Source: an uncultured Cellvibrionales bacterium
GTDB taxonomy: Bacteria > Pseudomonadota > Gammaproteobacteria > Pseudomonadales > UBA7434
Reading direction: 5' to 3'
Assembly: GCA_937897785.1 (NCBI GenBank)
Contig: CALCNB010000178.1
Coordinates: forward strand, 1-9,744
Length of the DNA: 9,744 nt
Positions 1 through 5,935 of the stretch are shown here, in pieces. Position 1 is the stretch's first letter. Each line of letters starts with the position of its first letter. The notes beneath the pieces were generated by a model. The model saw only the letters and a program-made list of their open reading frames with translations, searched no databases and was not told where the DNA came from. Both the position numbers and the translations under genes were made by a program.

Positions 1-69
1 ATTCTTTGCGTGCGAAACGTTATTGCCCGTTATGGGTCGCTTGCCTGTTACTTGACAAACTTTTGACAT
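1..69 (-). CDS. rpmB: 50S ribosomal protein L28, N-terminal fragment (cut by window edge)
   Basis: The minus strand from 69 to 1 reads 23 open codons beginning MSKVCQVTGKRPITGNN, which matches the highly conserved L28 N terminus (E. coli begins MSRVCQVTGKRPVTGNN). L28 is a small protein of the large ribosomal subunit; the family is about 78 residues, so roughly two thirds lies beyond position 1. Cys5 is present as in many bacterial L28 proteins. The ATG (67-69) is preceded by a GGAGA Shine-Dalgarno sequence (76-80) at 6-nt spacing, which fixes the start. Its location downstream of radC on the same strand is the arrangement seen in E. coli and Pseudomonas, where rpmG (L33) usually follows; that gene would be outside this window. 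It has its own promoter and a roughly 130-nt leader (see separate entries), so it need not depend on radC transcription. Confidence 0.95.
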   Translation of the reverse strand, partial: MSKVCQVTGKRPITGNNVSHAKN

Positions 70-199
70 CTTGATTCTCCAATGCATTCGCCAATTAATT
101 GAATTTAATCGCTAAGCTGTTGAAAAGTCTTAACAATTAAAGGCAGGCGTTATTTTGTGTTGCACCGTAAAACGTCACAGCTCTACGGCCTAAAAAGAG
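70..199 (-). promoter_or_regulatory. long rpmB 5' leader with a stem-loop
   Basis: Between the predicted start point and the rpmB ATG lie about 130 nt with no open reading frame of note. Near its 5' end the minus-strand transcript can form a stem: CCGTAGA (182-188) with TTTACGG (165-171), six Watson-Crick pairs and one G-U, closing a loop of about 10 nt. The leader is unusually long for a single small ribosomal protein gene and could host translational autoregulation, but nothing in the sequence proves this. Confidence 0.35.
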
Positions 200-205
200 C
201 GCGAC

Positions 206-234
206 TTTATACCAGAATGACGCCGACAACACAA
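206..234 (-). promoter_or_regulatory. sigma70 promoter of rpmB
   Basis: On the minus strand, TTGTGT (229-234) and TATAAA (206-211) are separated by 17 nt, each close to the sigma70 consensus. The bases just after the -10 box (GTCGCGCTC, read on the minus strand) form a GC-rich discriminator, typical of ribosomal protein promoters under stringent (ppGpp/DksA) control; that regulation is inferred. The predicted transcript starts near 199, leaving a leader of about 130 nt before the rpmB ATG. Confidence 0.65.
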
Positions 235-256
235 GGTTTTCATTTTTAACGGTGTT

Positions 257-940
257 TTAAGGCGCGTAAAAATGGCCGGTTTCAGCCAATGATAGGGTTT
301 TTCCGCCGGCCACGACAATGTGGTCGAGTAGTTCAATATCCACTAAGGCCAATGCCTGGCGCAATTGCAGGGTAATGTCGATGTCGGCTTGGCTGGGGCT
401 GAGTATTCCTGATGGATGGTTATGGGCAACAATTAGCGCAGCTGCGTGGTGATGCAGGCAGGCATTAAGCACCTCTCTAGGGTAGACGCTGGCCTGATTC
501 AAGGTGCCATAAAAGAGCGCTTGGCTGGCAATCACACGGTATTGACTGTCTAAAAATAGCCCCCAAAATACTTCCCTCACTTCAAAGTTGAGTTGGCTAA
601 GCAAGAAAGTCCGTGTGGCGGCGATATTATCGACTGCATGGCGTTTTTTTATTGGGCTGAGTAAGGCGCGATTGGCGAGCGCGATGCCGGCTTGTACCGC
701 AACAAAGTGGCTGAGCCCAAGCCCCTTTATCTGGCTGAAATCTTGATAGCGGGCTTGCCGTAGACCTGCCACTCCGCCACATTCGGCTAATAATTGACGC
801 GCTAAATCAACGGCAGTTTGCTTGGCATAGCCGCTGCGCAGCAAAATAGCTAATAATTCCGCGTCTGACAGGGCTTCAGCGCCTTTAGTTAGCAGCTTTT
901 CACGGGGTCTTTCATCTATCGGCCAGTTTTTGATCGCCAT
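257..940 (-). CDS. radC: RadC family JAB/MPN protein (UPF0758)
   Basis: The 227-residue product has the full RadC architecture: an N-terminal segment with the RPREKL and LSDAELLAILLRSG motifs (residues 11-36), a helix-hairpin-helix-like region (about 59-89), and a C-terminal JAB/MPN domain. The JAMM metal site is intact: Glu123, then HNHPSG (His173 and His175), Ser183 and Asp186 in SPSQAD. Length equals the usual 220-230. The family is named for an E. coli radiation-sensitivity allele later mapped to recG, so its cellular role is still unsettled; a zinc hydrolase activity is implied by the motif only. The ATG (938-940) has TAAGG (948-952) 7 nt upstream. It is divergent from coaBC and co-directional with rpmB, the conserved arrangement. 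The C terminus ends LAETGHFYAP where most relatives have an SLAE-R-G motif, a small change of unknown meaning. Confidence 0.95.
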   Translation of the reverse strand: MAIKNWPIDERPREKLLTKGAEALSDAELLAILLRSGYAKQTAVDLARQLLAECGGVAGLRQARYQDFSQIKGLGLSHFVAVQAGIALANRALLSPIKKRHAVDNIAATRTFLLSQLNFEVREVFWGLFLDSQYRVIASQALFYGTLNQASVYPREVLNACLHHHAAALIVAHNHPSGILSPSQADIDITLQLRQALALVDIELLDHIVVAGGKTLSLAETGHFYAP

Positions 941-957
941 ATATTTGCCTTATAAGA

Positions 958-988
958 TTGATAATCATGGTCGCCGATGCGCTATACT
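958..988 (+). promoter_or_regulatory. candidate promoter of coaBC
   Basis: TTGATA (958-963) and TATACT (983-988) each differ from consensus by one base but are 19 nt apart, which is longer than ideal. The pair lies in the 137-bp divergent region between radC and coaBC and points towards coaBC. A perfect TTGACA at 1028-1033 is an alternative -35 but has no convincing -10 at 16-18 nt. Confidence 0.35.
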
Positions 989-1077
989 CTAACTTTTGAA
1001 GGCGCTGTTGCTGGTCGAGAGACAGTTTTGACAGCGGCCACTTCACTTTGTCTCAATGGTCGATACGATATTCCATC

Positions 1078-2304
1078 ATGAAGCAAACTTTGCAGAATAA
1101 ACGACTTTTACTCGGTATTACCGGTGGTATTGCGGCTTATAAAAGCCCTGAGATAGTCCGCCGTTTGCGCGATGCAGGTGCTGAGGTGCGTGTGGTTATG
1201 ACGCGAGGAGCGATGGAGTTTATCACCCCACTGACTCTTCAGGCGGTATCGTCAAATCGCGTTCACAGCGACTTGCTTGACGCTGATGCTGAAGCGGCGA
1301 TGGGACATATTGAGTTGGCTCGATGGGCTGATGCGATCGTCGTTGCGCCGGTCACTGCCGATGCCTTAGCGCGTTTTGCACAAGGACGAGCGGACGATTT
1401 ATTGACCACTTTGTTGCGGGCCAGTGATGCGCCAGTATTATTAGCGCCAGCGATGAATCAAGCCATGTGGCGCGACGCTGCGACTCAAGAAAACAGCCAG
1501 ATTTTATCTCAGCGTGGTTACCGCTCAGTAGGCCCTGCCGATGGAGCGCAGGCTTGTGGTGATATTGGCGCCGGACGAATGAGTGAACCTTTAGCGATCG
1601 TGGCGGCGGCTAGCGATTTATTTGAACAACAAACACTGACCGGCCAGCATGTGGTGATTACGGCGGGTCCTACCCGTGAAAGAATTGACCCAGTCCGCTA
1701 TTTAAGTAATTTCTCGACCGGCAAGATGGGCTTTGCACTGGCTGAAGCGGCGGCCGAAGCAGGAGCCAAAGTGACCTTGATCGCTGGCCCTGTGAATTTA
1801 TCGACGCCTGATCGCGTAGAGCGAATCGATGTCATTTCAGCGGATCAAATGCTAGCCGCAGCCCAGCAATTTGCTGCACCAGCATCAATTTTCATTGCGG
1901 CGGCGGCGGTTGCTGATTTTCGACCCTCTGCGGCGGCCGATCAAAAAATAAAGAAAACCAGTGATATCGAGACGATGCAATTAGACTTAGTTAAAAATCC
2001 TGATATATTAAAGTCTGTTGCTGAAAGTGACCACTCACTATTTTGTGTGGGGTTCGCGGCTGAAACTGAAAATTTGCTCGCCCATGCGCGGGCAAAATTA
2101 GCACGAAAAGCGCTTAATATGATTGTCGTTAATGATGTATCTCGCAGCGATATTGGTTTTGCTGCCGACGATAATGAAGTGGTGGTCATCACACCTAAGG
2201 ATGTAGTCAAGCTTGAAAAAGCCAATAAACGGCACTTAGCGCGTCGCTTAATTCAACTGATTGCTGGGCAAGTCAGCCAGGCTGGCAATTCTGACAGCGG
2301 GTGA
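1078..2304 (+). CDS. coaBC: bifunctional phosphopantothenoylcysteine synthetase/decarboxylase
   Basis: CoaBC (Dfp) carries out two steps of coenzyme A synthesis in the cytoplasm: CTP-dependent joining of cysteine to 4'-phosphopantothenate (CoaB) and FMN-dependent decarboxylation to 4'-phosphopantetheine (CoaC). The 408-residue protein (E. coli 406) shows both halves. The CoaC flavoprotein half (about 1-185) has GGIAAYK, GHIEL with the active-site His77, the APAMNQAMW motif and QACGDIGAGRM with Cys160. The CoaB half (about 190-400) has ITAGPTRERIDPVRYLSN, a STGKMG loop, KIKK, VKNPDIL and CVGFAAET. The frame is open back to a TTG at 1048, but homologous sequence starts around the ATG at 1078 (MKQTLQNKRLLLGITGG), so I use that; no clear Shine-Dalgarno precedes either. 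algC follows after 38 bp, probably in the same transcript. The dut gene that often lies between them in relatives is absent. Confidence 0.95.
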   Translation: MKQTLQNKRLLLGITGGIAAYKSPEIVRRLRDAGAEVRVVMTRGAMEFITPLTLQAVSSNRVHSDLLDADAEAAMGHIELARWADAIVVAPVTADALARFAQGRADDLLTTLLRASDAPVLLAPAMNQAMWRDAATQENSQILSQRGYRSVGPADGAQACGDIGAGRMSEPLAIVAAASDLFEQQTLTGQHVVITAGPTRERIDPVRYLSNFSTGKMGFALAEAAAEAGAKVTLIAGPVNLSTPDRVERIDVISADQMLAAAQQFAAPASIFIAAAAVADFRPSAAADQKIKKTSDIETMQLDLVKNPDILKSVAESDHSLFCVGFAAETENLLAHARAKLARKALNMIVVNDVSRSDIGFAADDNEVVVITPKDVVKLEKANKRHLARRLIQLIAGQVSQAGNSDSG

Positions 2305-2342
2305 GTTGAGTCTGCTGATGACGAACTTTCCGGTCGCTGTGC

Positions 2343-3707
2343 ATGACGACTAACCCCGCTATTTTTAGAGCCTATGATATTCGCGGCCACGCAGATACTG
2401 AGCTCAATCACGCCACCATTGATGGGCTTGGCCGTGCCATTGGCACATTGGCTTTACGAGGCGGTCAAACTACTCTGGTTGTCGGTCGTGACGGCCGGCT
2501 GTCCTCGCCAAGAATTTATCAACAACTCATCGATGCTTTACAAGCGACAGGTTGCGATGTGATCGGTATTGGCCTGGTTGCCACCCCGATGTTGTATTTT
2601 GCAACGCATCACTGCGGCACACAGGCAGGCGTGATGGTGACGGGCAGTCATAATCCCAGCGACATGAATGGCATGAAAATTGTACTTGACGGTCAAGCGC
2701 TAAGTGCGTCGTCCATTCAAGCGTTGCGGGTGATGATCGATGAAGATCTCCTAGCAACAGGTGCAGGCCAGCTAAAAACCTGTGACATCAGTGAACAATA
2801 TATGGCTGCGGTGCAAGCTTCTCTGCCCCCATTACCGCCGTTAAAAGTTGTTCTTGATTGCTGTCATGGTGCAGCAGGCCCAATTGCGGCTCGGTTATAC
2901 CGTTCAATGGGTTGTGAAGTCGTCACTTTGTATGATTCGGTCGATGGCAATTTTCCAGCCCATTCCCCCGATCCGTTTAAGCCGGGCAGCTTGGACAGCC
3001 TTAAACATGCCGTTAAAGCGGTTAATGCTGATCTAGGACTGGCTTTTGATGGCGATGCTGACCGTCTTGTAGCGATTGATGAGTTGGGCAGAAGTCTAGA
3101 TCCTGATCAGCTAATGATGTTGTTTGTTGAAGCGGTCACTCAAGCTTGGCCCGATACGACCATTGTTTATGATATTAAGTCCAGTCAGCGTCTTGCGGCT
3201 TGGATAGAGCGCTGCGGCGCTAGGGGGGTGATCAGTAAAAGTGGTCATTCATTGATTAAACAGCAAATGCGAAGGGAGCAAGCCGCGCTCGGGGGTGAAT
3301 ATACCGGCCATTACTTCTTTGCCCAGGGTTGGTTTGGTTTTGATGATGGCTTGTATGCCGGTCTACGTTTGTTGTCGATACTGGGCGACAAACGCAGCTT
3401 AGCCACTTTGCAGTCAGAGTTGCCGGCAATAGGCATAAGCAGTGAGCGGCATATCGCTGTCAGTGATAAGGATAAATTTGCTATCGTGGAGCGTTTTATT
3501 AGGGCTTTAGAGGCGAATCCATTAGCCACTGACCAGCGATTGACGCTCGATGGCGTTCGCCTAACGACGCCGACTGGCTGGGGTTTGTTAAGGGCCTCCA
3601 ACACTTCAGCGACGCTGAATCTGCGGTTTGAAGGCGATAATGAGGCGGCGTTGAGTTCAATAGAACAACGTTTTATGCCAATATTGCAAGCCATCCTTAA
3701 CGCATAG
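2343..3707 (+). CDS. algC: phosphomannomutase/phosphoglucomutase (AlgC/ManB type)
   Basis: This alpha-D-phosphohexomutase interconverts mannose 6-phosphate/mannose 1-phosphate and glucose 6-phosphate/glucose 1-phosphate, feeding LPS core, exopolysaccharide and GDP-mannose pathways. The 454 residues (P. aeruginosa AlgC 463) contain the domain signatures in order: IFRAYDIRG near the N terminus, the phosphoserine loop TGSHNP with catalytic Ser102, the Mg2+ loop DGDADR (Asp236, Asp238, Asp240), the sugar-binding GEYTGH (318-323) and the phosphate-binding RASNTS (417-422). All catalytic elements are present. Departures from P. aeruginosa AlgC are DCCHGAAG in place of DCGNGVAG (172-179), Tyr-Thr for Met-Ser in the sugar loop, and Ser-Ala after RASNT where Thr-Pro is common. 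The start is the first in-frame ATG after an upstream stop at 2319-2321; the Shine-Dalgarno is weak, which is compatible with coupling to coaBC. Substrate preference (mannose versus glucose) cannot be read from sequence. Confidence 0.9.
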   Translation: MTTNPAIFRAYDIRGHADTELNHATIDGLGRAIGTLALRGGQTTLVVGRDGRLSSPRIYQQLIDALQATGCDVIGIGLVATPMLYFATHHCGTQAGVMVTGSHNPSDMNGMKIVLDGQALSASSIQALRVMIDEDLLATGAGQLKTCDISEQYMAAVQASLPPLPPLKVVLDCCHGAAGPIAARLYRSMGCEVVTLYDSVDGNFPAHSPDPFKPGSLDSLKHAVKAVNADLGLAFDGDADRLVAIDELGRSLDPDQLMMLFVEAVTQAWPDTTIVYDIKSSQRLAAWIERCGARGVISKSGHSLIKQQMRREQAALGGEYTGHYFFAQGWFGFDDGLYAGLRLLSILGDKRSLATLQSELPAIGISSERHIAVSDKDKFAIVERFIRALEANPLATDQRLTLDGVRLTTPTGWGLLRASNTSATLNLRFEGDNEAALSSIEQRFMPILQAILNA

Positions 3708-3847
3708 GCCGAGCAGTGATAAATAATGCCTGCACTAGGCAAATGAGTAGCAGGGAAAGTAAAGGTCGGATATATTAATGCCCATTATTGTAATAGAATT
3801 AATCATCGTCACCCTAATATAGTTAACTGAAGAGCGACTCCTCATCT

Positions 3848-4744
3848 ATGTCATTGAATCAGCAAGCTGCTAGCCAAATCGCTGCGGTATTAACCGAGTC
3901 TCTGCCTTACATCAAGCGATTTACGGGCAAAACCATCGTGATTAAATACGGTGGTAACGCGATGGTAGAGGATGCCCTAAAGCACAACTTCGCGCGTGAT
4001 ATTGTACTGATGAAGCTGGTTGGCATGAATCCCATTGTTGTTCATGGCGGTGGACCGCAAATTGGTGAGCTTCTCGAGCGATTAAATATCGAGTCAAAAT
4101 TTGTCAATGGGATGCGGGTCACTGATAACGCGACCATGGATGTGGTTGAAATGGTATTGGGCGGTCAGGTCAATAAACAGATCGTCAGCTTGATCAACCA
4201 GCAGGGCGGTCAAGCTATTGGCCTAAGCGGCAAAGATGGCAATTTAATTAAAGCCAGTAAACTTGCGGTTACGCAGAATTCGGCGGCTATGGCTTCGTCA
4301 GAAATCATTGATATTGGTCATGTTGGTCAGGTTGATGAAATCAACGTCGACCTGCTGAATAGTTTAACCGCCAATCATCTAATACCCGTCATTGCGCCAA
4401 TTGGCGTGGGCAGTGACGGCGCCACCTACAATATTAATGCCGACTTGGTCGCTGGTGAATTGGCGGCGGTGATGAGCGCAGAAAAATTAATGTTATTGAC
4501 TAATGTGCCCGGTTTGCTGGATAAGCAAGACCAAGTGCTCACCGGTCTCACTGCGTCGAGAGTTGATGAGCTGATCGCAGATGGGACGATTACCGGTGGC
4601 ATGCTGCCTAAAATCAGCTGCGCCCTTGATGCGGTTAAAGGCGGTGCTAAAAGTGCACATATTATTGATGGCACGGTGCCGCATTCAGTCTTGCTCGAGA
4701 TTTTTACCGATCGTGGCGTCGGCACGCTCATCACTAATGGTTAA
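3848..4744 (+). CDS. argB: acetylglutamate kinase, arginine-sensitive type
   Basis: NAGK phosphorylates N-acetyl-L-glutamate with ATP, the second step of arginine synthesis. The 298 residues (Pseudomonas about 301, E. coli about 258) show the amino-acid-kinase fold motifs: IKYGGNAM (Lys33), HGGGPQI (66-72), NGMRVTD with Arg90, the NADLVAGELA segment (197-206), TNVPG (218-222) and GGMLPK with Lys255. An N-terminal helix of about 25 residues (LNQQAASQIAAVL...) precedes the kinase core, and the C-terminal SVLLEIFTDRGVGT signature is present. In characterised NAGKs these two features accompany hexamer formation and feedback inhibition by arginine, so this enzyme is probably the arginine-controlled step; that is inferred from family knowledge. 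It follows algC by 140 bp and may have its own promoter. A purine-rich stretch ends about 13 nt before the ATG, so the ribosome site is weak. Confidence 0.95.
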   Translation: MSLNQQAASQIAAVLTESLPYIKRFTGKTIVIKYGGNAMVEDALKHNFARDIVLMKLVGMNPIVVHGGGPQIGELLERLNIESKFVNGMRVTDNATMDVVEMVLGGQVNKQIVSLINQQGGQAIGLSGKDGNLIKASKLAVTQNSAAMASSEIIDIGHVGQVDEINVDLLNSLTANHLIPVIAPIGVGSDGATYNINADLVAGELAAVMSAEKLMLLTNVPGLLDKQDQVLTGLTASRVDELIADGTITGGMLPKISCALDAVKGGAKSAHIIDGTVPHSVLLEIFTDRGVGTLITNG

Positions 4745-4767
4745 ACTTAGCCGCGCAGTTTTAAACC

Positions 4768-4783
4768 TTGGCTACAAGCCCAA
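4768..4783 (+). terminator. weak hairpin after argB
   Basis: About 24 nt past the argB stop, TTGGCT (4768-4773) can pair with AGCCCAA (4777-4783) with one bulged C and a 3-nt loop. The following bases are U-rich only in patches (TACTTATTTCAGTTCTT), so it is at best a poor intrinsic terminator. No better terminator is visible before slmA. Confidence 0.2.
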
Positions 4784-4895
4784 TACTTATTTCAGTTCTT
4801 AACTTTTATCAATTTATTTAAAAAAAGACTTCTCTTAAAAAAGAATTAGGAGTATCTTAGTACCTGAAGGCTATGTGAGCACAAACCAACATAAT

Positions 4896-4932
4896 AAAAA
4901 GTGACGCTTAGTATAAAAAAGTGACTCTTAGT
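4896..4932. repeat. two direct 17-bp repeats, 20-bp period
   Basis: AAAAAGTGACGCTTAGT (4896-4912) is repeated at 4916-4932 with a single G-to-T change. A 20-bp period would put the two copies on nearly the same face of the helix, as for tandem binding sites; this interpretation is a guess. Confidence 0.8.
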
Positions 4933-4950
4933 TGAGATGCGGCTTAAAGC

Positions 4951-4971
4951 GCAACTAAAAAGCAACTAAAA
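4951..4971. repeat. tandem GCAACTAAAA repeat, 11-bp period
   Basis: GCAACTAAAA occurs at 4951-4960 and again at 4962-4971. The CAACTAA core of each copy is the reverse complement of TTAGTTG at 4928-4934, so the transcript could form a 7-bp stem with either copy. Confidence 0.75.
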
Positions 4972-5015
4972 CGGATAAGTAGAAAAGAATTTTAAGATAA
5001 AGAATTAAGTGCGTT

Positions 5016-5040
5016 TGAAATTGAAATACGATCAATTTCG
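5016..5040. repeat. perfect 8-bp inverted repeat with 7-nt centre
   Basis: GAAATTGA (5017-5024) and TCAATTTC (5032-5039) are exact reverse complements around AATACGA; a flanking T/G extends it to nine pairs in RNA. It has no following T run, so it is not an intrinsic terminator on either strand. It may be an operator or a structural element of a slmA leader. Confidence 0.6.
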
Positions 5041-5060
5041 CCAAGTGCTTAGTAAGCAAT

Positions 5061-5103
5061 AATTTACGCCATTAACCTGCGTAATTAGTGAAACAATTAC
5101 AGG
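5061..5103 (+). repeat. overlapping inverted repeats able to form alternative hairpins
   Basis: GTAATT (5081-5086) can pair downstream with AATTAC (5095-5100), extended by CCT (5076-5078) with AGG (5101-5103) across a 2-nt bulge. The same segment, as CGTAA (5080-5084), can pair upstream with TTACG (5064-5068), extended by AATT on both sides with one bulged base. The two stems are mutually exclusive. Confidence 0.4.
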
Positions 5104-5156
5104 CTGTATCACTAGGACAAGCAATATTTTCCTGAATGTGCATACCTTACAGCCGA

Positions 5157-5186
5157 TTATCAATCATGCGCGTGGCCGATTATAAG
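5157..5186 (+). promoter_or_regulatory. candidate promoter of slmA
   Basis: TTATCA (5157-5162) and TATAAG (5181-5186) are 18 nt apart; the -10 matches consensus at five of six positions, the -35 at four. This would start a short leader of about 30 nt. The -10 sits inside a dyad (5174-5193). Confidence 0.35.
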
Positions 5187-5193
5187 ATTGGCC
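5174..5193. promoter_or_regulatory. dyad overlapping the putative slmA -10 box
   Basis: GGCCGATTATAAGATTGGCC reads as an imperfect dyad: GGCC ends flank a core that as RNA gives eight pairs (two G-U) closed by an AUAA loop. The nine-base GCCGATTAT within it also occurs 23 bp upstream (5152-5160). The position over the -10 box would suit an operator. Confidence 0.4.
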
Positions 5194-5220
5194 GCCACTA
5201 CTGAATAAAGCTGGAATACC

Positions 5221-5919
5221 ATGCCTAGAATTGCTCAAAAATACTCCCGACGTCAACAAATCTTAGAAGCGCTTGCGCATATGCTTGAGGTTGCTCCTGG
5301 CGAGCGTATTACCACGGCAGGTTTAGCAAAGGCAGTAGGGGTGTCGGAAGCAGCACTGTATCGGCACTTTCCTAGCAAGGCAAAAATGTTTGAGGGCCTG
5401 ATTGAGTTTGTTGAAGAAGCAATTTTTTCTCGTGTAACGGTTATTTTAACCGAAGAAACTGAGGCGCATCGGCGGCTTGAAAGAATTACCGCCTTATTGC
5501 TGGGCTTTGCTGAAAAAAATCCAGGTATTTCACGTATTCTTAATGGTGATGCATTAGCGGGCGAGACCGACCGACTTAGAACCCGCGTTGCCCAGTTTTA
5601 TGACCGACTAGAGACTCAGCTAAAGCAGGTGGTCCGCGATGCTGAAATAAATGAAGGGATTCGCCCCGTTGTCACTGCAGCAAGCGCGGTTAATTTAGTG
5701 CTTTCAGCTGTAGAAGGTCGGATTGGACAATATGTGCGCAGTGAGTTTAAGCGCGCACCGACCGAACTTTGGCCTGAACAGTGGCAGTTATTAATCGGCC
5801 ATTTTTTCCGGGAAAGCGTTGCCCAGCCGCCACAGCACTCATTAGCGCGTCAAAACGCAGAACCCATCACCGCGTCCACGAATGCCTCTGATGATGCTCT
5901 AGCTCAAGGCGTCGGTTAA
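5221..5919 (+). CDS. slmA: nucleoid occlusion factor SlmA (TetR family)
   Basis: SlmA binds specific DNA sites spread over the chromosome and antagonises FtsZ assembly over the nucleoid, coupling division-site choice to chromosome position. The 232-residue product has the TetR-type DNA-binding domain with helix-turn-helix ITTAGLAKAVGVSEAALYRH (30-49) followed by FPSKAKMFEGLIEFVEE, close to E. coli SlmA. The ligand/FtsZ-binding core follows, with LLLGFAEKNPGISRIL (92-107), DRLR and YVRSEFKRAPTE. E. coli SlmA is 198 residues and ends soon after the core; here residues 201 to 232 add a polar, low-complexity tail rich in Ala, Gln, Ser and Asn. The ATG at 5221 has a GGA 5 nt upstream. Unlike in E. 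coli, pyrE is convergent here (16-bp gap) rather than on the same strand, and slmA has a long structured upstream gap. No E. coli-type SlmA site was spotted by eye. Confidence 0.93.
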   Translation: MPRIAQKYSRRQQILEALAHMLEVAPGERITTAGLAKAVGVSEAALYRHFPSKAKMFEGLIEFVEEAIFSRVTVILTEETEAHRRLERITALLLGFAEKNPGISRILNGDALAGETDRLRTRVAQFYDRLETQLKQVVRDAEINEGIRPVVTAASAVNLVLSAVEGRIGQYVRSEFKRAPTELWPEQWQLLIGHFFRESVAQPPQHSLARQNAEPITASTNASDDALAQGVG

Positions 5920-5935
5920 TCAGCGCGACGGTCTA

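Larger units (their letters stand above)
4745..5220. other. 476-bp AT-rich intergenic gap with repeats and hairpins
   Basis: No convincing reading frame occupies this stretch between argB and slmA; the short plus-strand frame that enters it from 4581 is a shadow of argB. It contains A-rich segments, a 20-bp-period direct repeat pair, an 11-bp tandem pair, several inverted repeats and a dyad just before slmA, each listed separately. It could be an unusually long slmA leader, a small RNA gene, or decayed sequence; the sequence does not decide between these. Confidence 0.6.

Noticed and set aside
155..234. 8-nt inverted repeat TTGTGTTG (155-162) and CAACACAA (227-234) around the rpmB promoter
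   Set aside because: The right arm is the -35 box and would not be transcribed; with about 64 bp between arms, chance is the simplest reading.
1048..1077. TTG start that would add ten residues to coaBC
   Set aside because: The extra residues have no counterpart in the family, no Shine-Dalgarno precedes the TTG, and the ATG at 1078 aligns with the usual N terminus.
3730..3745. TGCCT/AGGCA hairpin after algC
   Set aside because: Five pairs only and no T run follows, so it does not support a terminator between algC and argB.
4581..4802. 73-codon plus-strand frame over the end of argB
   Set aside because: It is mostly an alternative-frame shadow of argB and its tail in the gap shows no coding signature.
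4745..5220. Mobile element or CRISPR remnant in the slmA upstream gap
   Set aside because: The repeats are only two copies, of 17 and 10 bp; there are no terminal inverted repeats, target duplications, spacers or transposase fragments.
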